64,000 nucleotides of DNA from Lantana camara (taxonomy: Eukaryota; Streptophyta; Magnoliopsida; Lamiales; Verbenaceae): assembly GCA_037501455.1 (NCBI GenBank), contig CM074855.1, positions 33,575,001-33,639,000 of the forward strand, read 5' to 3'. The notes under the pieces are model-generated. The model made no database searches. It had not been told where the DNA came from and saw only the letters and a program-made list of their open reading frames with translations. This document shows, in pieces, positions 21,008 through 32,850 of the stretch. The first letter of the stretch is position 1. Every line of letters begins with the position of its first letter. Made by a program: the position numbers and the translations under genes.

Positions 21008-22573
21008 CTAGATAAACCGGCGATAGAAACCGGCATGACCAAGGAAACTTCTCACTCCCTTGATATTAGTAGGTGGAGGCAATTTTGCGATCACATCAAT
21101 CTTGGCCCTATCCACCTCAATGCCTTTCTCTGAAACCTTGTGACCCAACACTATCCCTTCCTTTATCATGAAGTGGCACTTCTCCCAATTTAGAACGAGG
21201 TTAGTTTCTTCACATCGCTGCAAAACTTGAGCAAGATTATGCAAGCATGAATCGAAAGAAGAACCAAACACAGAAAAGTCATCCATAAAGATTTCCATTG
21301 TGCGTTCTATAAAGTCAGAGAAAATGGCCATCATGCATCGTTGAAAAGTAGCCGGGGCATTACACAACCCAAAAGGCATACGCCTATACACAAATGTACC
21401 ATATGGGCAAGTAAACGTACATTTTTCCTGATCAACTGGGGCTATAGCAATTTGGTTATACCCTGAATACCCATCCAGAAAGCAGTAATAAGAATGTCCG
21501 GCTAAGCTCTCTAACATCTGATCAATAAAGGGAAGTGGAAAGTGATCTTTACGAGTGGCATTGTTCAACTTCCTATAATCTATGCAAACTCTCCAACCCG
21601 TGACTGTCCTCGTTGGTATTAACTCATTCTTCTCATTTTTAATTACAGTCATCCCCCCTTTCTTGGGCACTACCTGCATAGGGCTAACCCACTTGCTATC
21701 CGAGATAGGGTAAATTATCCCGGCATCTAACAGTTTTAGTACCTCAGCCCTAACTACCTCCTTCATGTTTGGGTTCAATCTACGCTGATGTTCTACGGAC
21801 GGTTTATGGTTATCTTCCATAAGAATCTTATGCATGCAAATAGATGGGCTAATCCCCTTGATGTCAGAAATAGTCCAACCTATCGCTCGTTTGTGTTCTC
21901 TCAAAACCCTCAACAAAGCATCATGATGTGAATCAGTTAAATCAGAGGCAACTATAACAGGCAATGTTTCAGATTCACCCAAATAAGCATATCTCAAATG
22001 AGCGGGGAGGGGTTTCAGTTCTAACTTAGGAGCTTTCTCAACAGAAGGACGAAGAGTGGGCTTACCTGTACCCAACTCTTCATATACAAACCTCTTTCGG
22101 AATGGTACGTATGGGGTGGCCTCGAGTGCCTTTGCGTAGGCGGCCAATTCTTCTAGTATGTCTTCCACATCAATGTGGTCCATGAGTCCTCTTAGACAGA
22201 GTTCGAGAGGGTCCTCGTTGCTTATAGACATCGGTGTCTGTGCTTTGATTTCCACCATGTTGCATTGTTCTTCGATTACCGGTCCTTTCATTGCCTTGAA
22301 CAGATTAAACTCCACCTGTTCGTCCCCCACACGAAGAGTTAGAATGCCACTCTTCACATCAATTAAGGCTCCTGCTGTGGCTAGGAAAGGCCTCCCTAAG
22401 ATGAGCGGCATGTTTTGATCTTCCTCCATCTCCAACACTATGAAGTCTACCGGTAGGTAGAACTTCCCAACTCTTACCAAAATAGGATTCCCGTGGGGTA
22501 CTTGACTGATCGATCGGCTAGCTTCAGGGAAACGGTAGTCGGTTTCAATGAATTCAGTCCAAGTTTCCTGCAA
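21008..22573 (-). pseudogene. Element D pol, protease end and reverse transcriptase
   Basis: This 521-residue frame begins with the C-terminal half of the protease (PLILGRPFLATAGALIDVKSG). It continues into a reverse transcriptase with WRVCIDYRKLN, MPFGLCNAPATFQRCM and the catalytic FMDDFSVFG. It ends at a TAG (21008-21010) just after GFYRRFI, where relatives have Lys, so the stop looks like AAG to TAG. It overlaps the preceding frame; the true joint is one frameshift near 22490. Confidence 0.93.
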
Positions 22574-23232
22574 ATAGATAATGGCATTAGACTCACACTA
22601 GCACCAAGATCACATAAAGCTTTATTAAAGGACAAATTGCCAATTGTGCAAGGAATTGAAAAACTCCCTGGATCCTTAAGCTTCGGAGGAAGCTTATGTT
22701 GTAGAATGGCGTTGCACTCCTCAGTAAGTGCTATCGTGACATAGTCCTCCAATTTCCTCTTGTTGGAGAGGATCTCCTTCAAGAATTTGACGTATGTGGG
22801 CATCTGGGCTACGGCCTCGGCAAAGGGGATGTTTATATGTAGTTCCTTGAAGATATTCAAGAACTTCTCGAATTGTTTCTCCAACCTTTGCTTTTGAAAT
22901 CTCTGCGGGAAAGGAAGTGGTGGCACATACGGCTTGGGTGCCACTGGTGTCTTTGGCTTGGAAGGGAGCTCAGTCGTCTGTGCTTCCTTCTCCTCTTCCG
23001 CTGGCTCGACTACTTTCTCAGATTCCACCACGGCTTCCTTTTCTCTACTCATTTCTGTCTCCACCGGCATTGCAGGCCCCGTGTAAGTTGTGCCACTTCG
23101 TAGTGTAATGGCCTTGCAATGCTCTTTCGGATTCTCCTCAGGTTTGCTTGGAAACATGCCTTGGGCTCTAACATTTATCGTATTTGCCAACTGGCCCACC
23201 TGTACTTCCAAATTTTTGTTCTGAACCAGCAC
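22474..23232 (-). pseudogene. Element D gag C-terminus and protease N-terminus
   Basis: A 252-residue stretch in the same frame as gag. It begins in a coiled-coil-like region (VQNKNLEVQVGQLANTIN), then has the Athila-typical CKAITLRSGTTY, an acidic/Pro linker, FLNIFKELHINIPFAEA, and the protease active-site motif LCDLGASVSLMP. The frame is lost after KYPTG. Confidence 0.88.
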
Positions 23233-23304
23233 CTGTTCTACCTGAGATTCGAGTTTCTGATACCTATCATTCTAGACATTGATGAACTTTTTGAGGGCCA
23301 CCTC

Positions 23305-24558
23305 CTACCCCGGTTTCTGTTCTTGCGATGGTTGTGGAGGGGGTGCGAATCTCTGCTGATTTTGATGTGGTGGATGTGGTCCCTGTTGTTTCGGTTGGAA
23401 GTGTGGTCTTGGGTTTGGGTTTGGGTTTTGAACATTCTGATTGTTTGACCACGAGAAGTGTGGATGATTCTTCCAACCTGGGTTGTAGGTGTTCGAGTAT
23501 GGGTCATTTGCTGGCTTTTGATTTTGCACGTAATTCACTTGCTCCTGACCAACATCAACCTGTGCACCTGCATTGGTAGAAGGACAAACATCAAACGAAT
23601 GGGGACCACCACAAATTTCACATAATACCTGTAAGGCGTTTGACTGTGCCACTGTGTTACGTGTTGTAGAAATTACAAGTCGGTCTAGCTTCTGGTTCAG
23701 TGCTTCGAAATTGGCATTGAAAGCTGTCACAGTGTCAGTGGTGAGTATGCCTGCCTCAGGTCTCGGTGGAGGAGGATTGCTCCTCTCCTTTGTCCAACTG
23801 CTATTTGCTGCCATCTCATTCAGAAGTTGCATTCCTTCTTCTTCGGACAGCGCCATAAATGCTCCTCCCGCTACTGCATCGACCATGATTTTCATGTTTT
23901 CTGTCATTCCGTTGTAAAAGATTTGTACCAGTTGCCATCCTGGAACACGATGATGTGGGCATTTCCTTTGCAAATCCTTATATCTTTCCCATCCTTCGTA
24001 CAACGTTTCCCCATCATAGAGCCTGAAGCTCGTTATTTCATCTCTGTACCTCATGGTCTTGCTAGGAGGGTAGAACTTGGCTAAAAAGGCCTTAGAGAGG
24101 TCTGCCCATGTCTGAAGTATCTCATTTGACAAGGTCGAAATCCATGTCCGGGCTTTGTCCCTTAAGGAGAAGGAAAAAAGCATAACTCTGATCGCGTCAT
24201 CTGAAGCATTATGGATCTTAAAAGTCGAGCAAACGTCCAAAAAGTAGGACAAATGTGATGCGGGATCTTCATGTGGTAAGCCCCCAAACGGATTCTGTTG
24301 TAAGAGGTTGATGAACCCAGTTTTGATCTCAAAGTTGTTCGCCTCCACCGTGGGGCGAACCAAGTTGTTCTGGATTAGGCCAATGTTAGGAATGGCATAA
24401 TCCTGAAGTGTGGTTGGTTGCTCGTTATTGGGTTGGGCCATTGGAATTAGGTCTACTTCCTGATTCTTTTCCTTTCTTCGCCTCGTTCGATTTGCCCGAC
24501 AAGTCCTCTCAATTTCAGGATCGTAAGGCAAAGGTTCCAAGCCTTGCGATCGTAGCAT
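23305..24558 (-). pseudogene. Element D gag (capsid and zinc knuckle)
   Basis: A 417-residue gag forms the particle shell and binds RNA. It includes the Athila gag core (NPFGGLPHEDPASHLSYFLD, WADLSKAFLAKFYPPSKT, EGWERYKDLQRKCPHH) and one knuckle CEICGGPHSFDVC near its C-terminal third. It ends in a Gln/Pro/Asn-rich tail at a stop at 23305-23307. A second in-frame stop lies near 23274, after which homology continues. Relatives read straight through, so both stops are probably mutations. Confidence 0.92.
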
Positions 24559-24684
24559 GCACTAGGTACCTGCAATTGGGAAAACCCGTGGTCAAATTCA
24601 ACGCACTTCAAAAAGAAATCAAGCAGAAAGGGTGGTCTAAAGCATCAGAAAAAGTCAATAAAGTAATATTGAATTGAACGCCTT

Positions 24685-24702
24685 CCCCCGGCAACTGCGC
24701 CA
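24685..24702 (-). other. Primer-binding site of D (tRNA-Asp type)
   Basis: On the minus strand TGGCGCAGTTGCCGGGGG follows the 5' LTR after 6 bp. It resembles the Athila/Tat PBS complementary to tRNA-Asp (TGGCGCCGTTGCCGGGG), with one or two mismatches. Confidence 0.85.
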
Positions 24703-24708
24703 AAAACT

Positions 24709-26239
24709 TAATAGACAAATCTTGAACCCAAGTGTAAGTTCTAAATTCGATTGCAACACTTAAGGTATCGTATCCACAGGGAAGGGAAATCAACAACCAC
24801 TTCTATGACTATTTCTAATCTAGAGACCGAACAAGATTGACAGTGTTGTACTATACTACTATGACGAAATTAAACTAAGCAATAAGTAATCAATCACACG
24901 AGCTAACAAATAAAAATCAAGATTAAACCACTTAACTAAAGCAGGTCGGGGAGTAAATCATATGCCCTTCAGTGATCAAATCAATACTCAAGTACGGATG
25001 TATGATTCTTCAACCTAATCACAATTTTATACCTAGCTTCTCTCAAAGACTAGATGTCTAATTAATCAAGCCAAGTGTTGTTCTCACAATCACTTAGTAA
25101 CCAAATTAATCGAATATAGCAAGATTAGTGTATTTAAAACCTAGCGGCTTGGCATGGAATTCTAAATACGTGTTGTAGAAATTAGGGTTAAATTTCTTTA
25201 AGCCCAAGAAGTCTAAGTTTTGGAAAACAATCTCAATTATCCTCAATCTCTCGATTATCGGATAATTTACACTATGCTCATGGATGGCCAATCCACTCCC
25301 AATCTACTCAATTCCGTTTTCCTAACAAAGAATCACACAAATTAACTCAAGCATTAACTCAAACACCTTAGATGCATAATCCTTACCCCCTAACCCTAGG
25401 AGATTAGTTCCTCATAATAGACTCAAAACTCATTAAAATCAAAGGAATTGCATTCAAAACATTCATGTCTAACATAACCATCAACCCAGAATTAATACTT
25501 CTGAAATTCTAACCTAATTATCAAAACGAATCTAAAGCAATAAAACTAACTATACTAGAATTTAAAAACCAAAGCTTGAGGAATTAGTTTGATAGAAAAG
25601 CAATAAATAAAACCAAATTGATAAAGTCTTGTGATTGGATTGAATTTTCAACTCTATGTCTTCGTGTTTCTTCCTTCTCCGATTATTCTTGAACTTCTGG
25701 GAAGCTATCCGTCCAAAAGCTCTCAAATTCTGCCTCAAAACCGTGCTTAAATAGAAGTCCTTAACCCAGCTCCGCCACGTGACACGGGCGTGCAGCGCCC
25801 ATGCACAAAAATGTGACACGCCCATGTCACATATAAAAAAATGTACTCGCGCTTTTCTTCTTGACACGGGGGTGTCAAGAGTTGTTCTTCTGAATGACAC
25901 GGGGGTGCAAAAGCTGTCGGGCCTCTCTATACCGAGACACGGGGGTGTCGAAGATTGCTCTATGTTGGTGACACGGGCGTGTCACCATCTGGAATCCGTG
26001 GGTCACTTCTGTATTGAGACACGGGGGTGTCTCAGTTTACTCTTCCAAGGGGACACGGGCGTATCCCCTAGAATTTCTCGTTTTTTGCCCTTTATTGCAT
26101 TGTTTTGCTTCTACTTCGTCTCTTCAACTCCAAGGTGAAATGTACCTAAAAGGGAGCATAAATCGCATTATAAGTTCTTAAAACTACTTGAATTTAACTC
26201 AAATTGCCCTACAAATCCATGCAAAAACCCGATACATCA
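24709..26239 (-). repeat. 5' LTR of element D
   Basis: 1531-bp direct repeat of 13481-15010. The terminal TG (on +) has become TA at this end, which would affect integrase recognition of any new copy. One single-base insertion near 25005 accounts for the length difference. Confidence 0.95.
25781..26069. repeat. Palindrome array in the 5' LTR of D
   Basis: Copy of 14552-14840. The second palindrome has an uncompensated change (CGCCCATG in place of CGCCCGTG, near 25824). Confidence 0.9.
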
Positions 26240-27982
26240 GTGCATATAAACATGCCCTAATGTGTAATATGATTTTATTGAACTATATGATGATTTGTTT
26301 TGTATGAAATGCATATGATTATGAATTCTGCCTACACGATTGCATCTTTTAAGTGTTTGACCATGGCCATGTGTTTTTGTGGTTGTGATTTCAGTCTGAG
26401 TCTTGTGTTCTGTGTGTTCAGTTGATCAGGGTTTTTCCAGGGAGTGTCTGTCAGCTGTTTGGGTTCCAGTGGAACTTCTTGGCTCGTGTTTTCCATTTTC
26501 GTCGGTGTAAGGTGAGGTTTCAGGATTTCTGTTTAATTAAAGCGACCTACAACCTCCTGTGCTCGTTTTCAAGCCTGCATATGATTATTCTATTATATTT
26601 ATATAATAGATATGTGTTTATATGATATGTTTATGAATTTGTCATACGATTAAAGGTTTTCGAACTGTATATGTACGAGCATCTGTAAGCTTGAAATGTT
26701 TTGAAATGAGGCTATGCTCGAAACCGTGTGTCTTCATACCAGCTGCGGATTAGGATGACACGGAGAGGTACGTTTATAGTATATGCTAAGTTGCAAGGTA
26801 TGGTATGCTCCGATAAGGTAAATAAGTATGATTTCGTTACGATATGATAAGTTTGGTGTGTAGCGAGTTATGATCTGATATGCTATGTTCTGTTGTGTTG
26901 GGCCCCGAGACGTGGGTAAGGGAGACCCGGGACGACCATGTGGTCGCCGGTTATGACCCATGTGCACGTTCTCATTTGAGATATTCACGTGCGACCTGTG
27001 GAGGTTGGGAAGGCGTGGTATCTTGAGCCCTCGGTGGATAACCGGGGAAGGCACAGTGTGGGTTAGCTACCCCGTGTGTGTTTGTATCTGTATGAGTAGT
27101 GAGGGTTTGCTCCCAAACTACATGGTGTTGGGGTTGGATTATTTATGATATTTGTTGGTTTCTGATATGATACGTATAATTCGACATGGAAGTAATACTC
27201 GTCGGGTATATGAATATGAAACGGGATAGGAGCTTTCTCTTTTGATGTGATACGATTAAGCTCAGTATGTTATAGTTTGAATAAGATAAGATATGTATAA
27301 GTTTGGTTTGAAAATTTTATAAGTTTGATTTGAAAATGGTTTTGGTATGCAAAACCCTACTCCCGGTTCATAATCTTTCTTTTGATATGTGCTCTGCTCC
27401 TTATTATGTATAGTGTGTGTGAGTTCAGCCCCCTCACTCAGTCAGTGGACTGACCCTCGCCCTACCTATGTTTTTAGTTTGCAGGTGTAAGTTGTTGGAG
27501 TTCGAGTTAGGCGGCTTTGAGTCGGGTCTGTCGAGTCTGTATCAGTCCGTTTTATTTTTGTTAAGTACTTTGTTCCGAATTATGCATGAAAATTATGTAT
27601 ATAGTATGTTCTGTACAAGATGATGTTTATGCTTTGATTATATGAATTTTGGGACAGGTTAGGACAGGGCTTGGATTAGTTGAACCCGTCTTTGTTGTAT
27701 GTTTGAATTCGGGACAGGTTAGGACAGGTTCGTGGAATTAGTTGAACCCGTTTATTTATATTTGTTGATTAAAGTTTTTCGATAGATCGTATTTTTGCAT
27801 CGCTTCCGCATTCAGGTTTTGCATATTTTACTTGTACAGGGTTAGGTACCGCCTAGCTTAGGTTGGATTTTTTCGTTCGTCACCCGTTCGCTGTGACTTG
27901 GTGCGTGTGCGGACCTTCCATTTCATACCACGTGTCGGGTCATAGTGCGGGGGTGTGGTGCCCCACCGCTTGGGGTGCTACA
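26240..27982 (+). repeat. LTR of B, 3' part of the 5' LTR
   Basis: Resumes after element D (gtgca repeated at 26240-26244) and ends GGGGTGCTACA at 27982, next to a primer site. The part from about 27165 aligns with 32008-32850 of the 3' LTR. The preceding ~0.9 kb is absent from the 3' LTR. It includes the TCAGTC/GACTGA stem (27438-27453), the acceptor-like TTTGCAGGT and the shared LTR end (from about 27879). No coding sequence recognised. Confidence 0.88.
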
Positions 27983-27989
27983 TCTTAAG

Positions 27990-28001
27990 TGGTATCAGAG
28001 C
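27990..28001 (+). other. Primer-binding site of B (tRNA-iMet)
   Basis: TGGTATCAGAGC lies 7 bp after the LTR end, as in A and C. Confidence 0.93.
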
Positions 28002-29861
28002 TACCAGGTTCAGAACCGGTGCTCTGGAGTCGTGTCGTGTCAGTTTAGGTCGTATGGCATAGGAATACTTGTGAATTGCATTCGTCTGATGTGAAATTTT
28101 GACTTTTCTGCATGAATTTGTCTGAGCTTATGTGATTGTGTGCAAACTATGATTATGATTTTTGCAAAATTAACATTTATGCTTTAAATTTTAGTAAATT
28201 ACTTGTTGCATCTTCATTAATTAGGTGCTCTTAATTGCTTTCATTACTTGACATACCCACGTAATAACCCACATGCATAGATTTTTGATCCATTTGTGAA
28301 TTGCAGGGCGTTGGCTCGATGACAAAATAGTAATTGATTGTAACAACACTTCCCGCTTCTACAAATTGATGACAGAAGATTCAAACTACCATGCCTTCAT
28401 TACTTGAATAAAGGACAAATGAATCTCTACAAGAATTCAACAATAGCTAGATGCGGATATTATGGAAACAGGTACCATGCATTCATAGCACGTGCATCAT
28501 GTTTTGGATTAACTATAATTATTTCGACCATTTGTTCTACGTGCGTGACTGCTTTCTTTGCTGGATACGAGTGCATGCTATTTACATCCCTAATCCCGCA
28601 TGCATTAGTTTCATGGTTATATTTAGGTGACTTCCTTACCTGTTCCAACGAGTGCTGATTTTAGTGGAAGCGGCATTGGGATCTGAATAAGGGTGGATCA
28701 GAAAGTGTGCAGTTGATTTAAGAAACTCAGGGAATAGGGTGGATAAAAGTTGATGTTTGTATACAAGGGAAACAAGAGACCTTTTAACTAATGAGGTGCC
28801 TTCAGGATATATACTTAATTACTTGGAGGTACTCGGGGGCAACAAATTTGATAAGAAAGTCATAATTTCTAACTCTGGATGGTGTGAGGTGACAATGAAG
28901 AGATCAAGGCACTTGTACCATTCAGAGAATTCCAAGCAGGAAATCGGGTTACTATTATAAAGACACCCACCAGAGTAGTTACACTTACACAAAGGAAAAG
29001 GGGGAAAATTGTGCAAGCAATGGAATTTTGTGTCGAGGTTATAGAAGATCAACTCCACCAAATATTGAGGATAAGGACATCATTTACAACGACGGTGTAC
29101 TAAGCAAGACGGTTTAAAGATTCTTCATTTATCTCTCCACGATTGTCCTGAGAGATTTCACATTTGAAAGAAATGGCAATTCCCGATTACCGAGGATTCT
29201 AATGGGATTTTAAGATACTCCACGGATCACTATACTTTGAGAATCAAGTGAGACGGTCCAAGGCCATTTGGTACCTGAGAATCTGAAGGAATACTAAAGA
29301 ATGTAAGTTTGAACGAAGGGTTGGAACCACTACCAATCAAGGATTCGATTATCCTTCCAAATTAAGAATTGCCAACCTCGACTTCATTTCTCTGGTGAAA
29401 GGTACATTGAGCATTCATGGCATTTGCACCCATGCATTTCTTAAGTAATTATATTTTATTTTATTTTGCTTGATGTGCGTGACGACGTGTAATGCGTGAT
29501 GCTGCCTTGATTGTAATAACGTGGCTAGTTGATTTAATTTCCATAACTTGAGATTTATTGTTGTTGTGAATTCTTGTAAACTAAATGGATTATATGCTTG
29601 CGTGGATCGTTCGTGCTTCAGTGTTTATAAAATTTCCTAAACGCTCACTAACCCTTCATGCACATACAAGTATATTGCAATCTTATTTTACAGAGATTCC
29701 ATCGCGATATCCCCCTTGAGTTGAGCATGGATGATGAGTCTATACTCTAGGGACACCGATATCAGTCGTGTAAAGGTACACTATACATGCATCCCATGTT
29801 TTGCATCCAGTGTCATTTTGACGTGTGTATGTTTGAATGCTGAGTAAGTGAACTTGTATAC
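28002..29861 (+). other. Element B interior, no recognisable gene
   Basis: About 1.9 kb without any gag, protease or RT motif. The short open frames (28404-28658, 28757-28960) look like nothing known and have no retroelement motifs. An acceptor-like TGAATTGCAGG occurs near 28300, in the position where related elements begin gag. Confidence 0.7.
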
Positions 29862-30235
29862 TAGAGAGTTGTTGAGATCTCTCTATTTACGTGTTAGGGA
29901 GATGTGGGATTCTCCCTATTTATGTGATAGAAAGATGTTGGATTCTTTCTAAATTATGTGAGCAAGAGATGTTGGATTCTCTTGGAGTTAGATGTTTGAG
30001 AGATGCTGGATTCTCTCGAATCTAGGGTTTGAGAAATGCTGGATTTTCTCAAACTAGGATGTTTGGAAGATGTGGAAGTCTGCCAGACCCAAACTTAGGT
30101 TGAGAGACGGGGCTCTCTCGATTATGTGGTTGGGAGACGGGGTTCTCTCAATTCTGTGCCTTACGGGGTTCTCTCTTTTGATGTGTCGGGAGACGGGGCT
30201 CTCTCTCTTGCTTGCTGTGAGATGGGATTCTCTCT
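29862..30235 (+). repeat. Hairpin array of element B with covarying stems
   Basis: About a dozen units of roughly 30-40 bp, each an inverted repeat. Clear stems: TAGAGAG/CTCTCTA (29862-29885), TAGGGAG/CTCCCTA (29895-29918), TAGAAAG/CTTTCTA (29928-29951), CAAGAG/CTCTTG (29963-29984), GAGAG/CTCTC (29998-30017) and GTTTGAGAA/TTCTCAAAC (30027-30054). These have related 10-base loops (ATGYTGGATT or similar). From 30101 the loop changes to CGGGGC/T with GAGAGA/TCTCTC-type stems. A few units (30061-30094, about 30160) are decayed. Confidence 0.88.
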
Positions 30236-30509
30236 TGTTTGTCGCGGCTGAGTTTCACGTGGCCTGTTGTTGGTTTGCTTTTGACGAGGAAGCGACGGTA
30301 TCGAGCTTTGGGTGCAGTGGCCTAGTGGGGAATCGAACGAGTTTGAAGCGACCAACGGTCAAGTGTTTGAACAAACCTCCGTGACTACGGAACTCTACAG
30401 GGAGTTAATGCAATCAGTGGGAGTAAACTTCGCAGCCAGGGCTATGACTCTACACGATTTCAGGAGATGGATTGAAGTATTCCAGTTCGAAGCTTTACGA
30501 CTCAATAAT

Positions 30510-30548
30510 AGGACCTGAGGACAGGTCCTTTTGAAGGAGGGAAGATGG
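30510..30548 (+). other. Pre-PPT hairpin and polypurine tract of B
   Basis: AGGACCTG (30510-30517) and CAGGTCCT (30522-30529) surround loop AGGA. The purine tract GAAGGAGGGAAGATGG (30533-30548) abuts the 3' LTR. Confidence 0.82.
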
Positions 30549-32850
30549 TGACACCCCGCTCGTCCGACGTATAAGGTACGCCACGTTTCAACTTCCTTGT
30601 GTGTTTAATTTGGTGATTTTGTGCTTTGTGTGGCCCTATTTTGAACTCTTTTAGAGTTTAGGGGTCTGTTTGTAATTTTCTCTTTTAGGGGTTATTCGGT
30701 CATTTCTCGTTCGGTCGAGAGTTCGACCTCTTTGACCCCTTCCTTGCGTTCGGGGCATCGAAACGAGTCCGTAGACTCTAAGTTTGCCCCATTCTGACTT
30801 CGTTAGCCCGTTCTTCCGACCGTTTCGTGTACGAAGACCCGAGATATATACCCTGAATCCTCGTAATTCGTGCAAAGATCAGACCTCGGCCTTCATCGTC
30901 TTCTCCCACGATCGACACTATTCACACACAGTGAAGGTGTGATTTCACACACATCACCAAAATCGATCGTTTCTCGACGGAATTCGACGAACCTTTAGTC
31001 AAAATTCATCAGCTCGACGAGCCCGTCACAACCGTACCAAGATCGTGGCCAATCGATGACCCACGGCGGCCTGAAAGTGGCGGGTGGCGCCACCACTTCG
31101 TCGCTGGCGATCCGGCGACTTTCGTCGGCCAACCACCACCCTACCCTACGTTTTTGGACCCTCCCGTGTCGATTCCGGCCTCCATTCAGCACGAAAACCA
31201 CCGCAAGTGGTGGTTCCAGCGAGGCAGTAGCAGCGCGACTTTTGGCGGCATTTTGGAGCTTTTCCTGCGATCTTTTGGCAACGGTTCCTTCTAAGAAGTT
31301 GTTCCTCACGTCAAGTCTGAGCTATTCGTGGTGGTGACGGCCCAAGAACCGGCCGGCGGTGGCGGACCGGTGGCGGACCGGGGCTGGACCGGCGGTCCGG
31401 TTTTCCGATGATTTTTCCGGGGTTTGGCTATGGGGCTTTCGTATGGCTCGTTACGGGCTTTCCAACGGTATGTTCGGATTTCATTTTCGTTTTGTGGTTT
31501 GTATTTAATTTCAGTTTTCGTCCTCGGAATTTAGTTCGGTTTTTCGTCAACGAAGTCTGGTGTGTTTGGTATTTTCTGAAATTGGTTGAGGGCTTTTGTC
31601 AAGCAGGCCGAGGCGTACGTTTCTATCCTTCCGGGGATTTTTTCGACCACCGGAGGTGGTGGTCCGGTGGTGTACGTGGCGGTTCAGCTGGTTCTGGTGG
31701 CAGCGTTCCGACGCCCTTCGGACAGCAAGTTCCTTTCGTCGTGGTGAGTCCATCGCCACTTTCCGTTCGTCAATCGGATGTCCGGTTGATTTTATATGAT
31801 TTTTTGAAGTTGTTGTTTTTATTTTCGTTAATTGTTTTAATTGTAAATTTCGATCTTGTATGAATTATAAATTGAAATTATGAGTTGTATGATACTTGGA
31901 AATATGTTATAATGTATGGAAATTTGATTCGTGATTTATTGAATTTAATTATCCCGTTTTATGCCTACATACTTGAGAATTTAATTATCCCGTTTTATCC
32001 CGTTTTTCTGATATGATACGTATTATTCGACATGGAAGTAAGGTGGGAGACCCGTACTCGCCAGGTATATGAATATGATATGTTTTGTTGATTATGAAAC
32101 GGGATAGGAGCTTTCTCTTTTGATGTGATACGATTAAGCTCAGTATGTTATAGTTTGAATAAGATAAGATATGTATAAGTTTGGTTTGAAAATTTTATAA
32201 GTTTGATTTGAAAATGGTTTTGGTATGCAAAACCCTACTCCCGGTTCATAATCTTTCTTTTGATACATGCTCTGCTCCTTATTATGTATAGTGTGTGTGA
32301 GTTCAGCCCCCTCACTCAGTCAGTGGATTGACCCTCGCCCCACCTATGTTTTTAGTTTGCAGGTGCAAGTTGTTGGAGTTCGAGCTAGGCAGCTTTGAGT
32401 CGGGTCTGTCGAGTCTGTGTCAGTCCGTTTGATTTTTGTTAAGTACTTTGTTCCGAATTATGTATGAAAATTATGTATATAGTATGTTCTGTACAAGATG
32501 ATGTTTATGCTTTGATTATATGAATTTCGGGACAGGTTAGGACAGGGCTTGGATTAGTTGAACCCGTCTTTGTTGTATGTTTGAATTCGAGACAGGTTCG
32601 TGGAATTAGTTGAACCCGTTTATTTATATTTGTTGATTAAAGTTTTTGGATAGATCGTATTTTTGCATCGCTTCCACATTCAGGTTTTGCATATTTTACT
32701 TGTACAGGGTTAGGTACCGCCTAGCTTACGTTGGATTTTTTCGTTCGTCACCCGTTCGCTGTGACTTGGTGCGTGTGCGGACCTTCCATTTCGTACCACG
32801 TGTCGGGTCATAGTGCGGGGATGTGGTGCCCCACCGCTTGGGGTGCTATA
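30549..32850 (+). repeat. 3' LTR of B (internally deleted)
   Basis: Starts TGACACCCCGCTCGTCC, ends GGGGTGCTATA. Compared with the 5' LTR it lacks about 1.3 kb at about 31976-32008. The junction carries a repeated GAATTTAATTATCCCG tract (31941 and 31977), which looks like filler DNA from end-joining repair. A GC-rich part (31340-31400) repeats GGACCGG, and ACCACCGG/CCGGTGGT pair near 31650-31673. No gene. Confidence 0.88.

Larger units (their letters stand above)
13481..26239 (-). mobile_element. Element D: Athila-like Ty3/gypsy element with env-position ORF
   Basis: It is flanked by a perfect 5-bp duplication gtgca (13476-13480, 26240-26244). LTRs are about 1530 bp (13481-15010, 24709-26239), with about nine differences by eye (0.6%). 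Read on the minus strand: 5' LTR, tRNA-Asp-type PBS, gag, protease, RT, RNase H, integrase, a spacer with a palindrome array, an extra ORF in the envelope position, a long 3' non-coding part with three PPT-like tracts, and the 3' LTR. Gag-pol has stops at 23305, about 23274 and 21008, and a frameshift near 22490. Confidence 0.95.
12165..32850 (+). mobile_element. Element B: non-coding Ty3/gypsy-type LTR element, host of A', A and D
   Basis: The 5' LTR is visible as 12165-13480 and 26240-27982; its first ~587 bp would lie left of the window. The interior (27983-30548) has an iMet primer site, no recognisable gag or pol, a hairpin array and a polypurine tract. The 3' LTR is 30549-32850. It starts TGACACCCC and ends GTGCTACA (mutated to GCTATA at the right end). 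The interior is about 2.6 kb and non-coding, so it would depend on enzymes from another element. Its LTR end resembles those of A and C, suggesting chromovirus kinship. Confidence 0.85.

Noticed and set aside
28404..28960. Short frames in the interior of B as a possible accessory gene
   Set aside because: Short, no motif, surrounded by stops; nothing supports coding.
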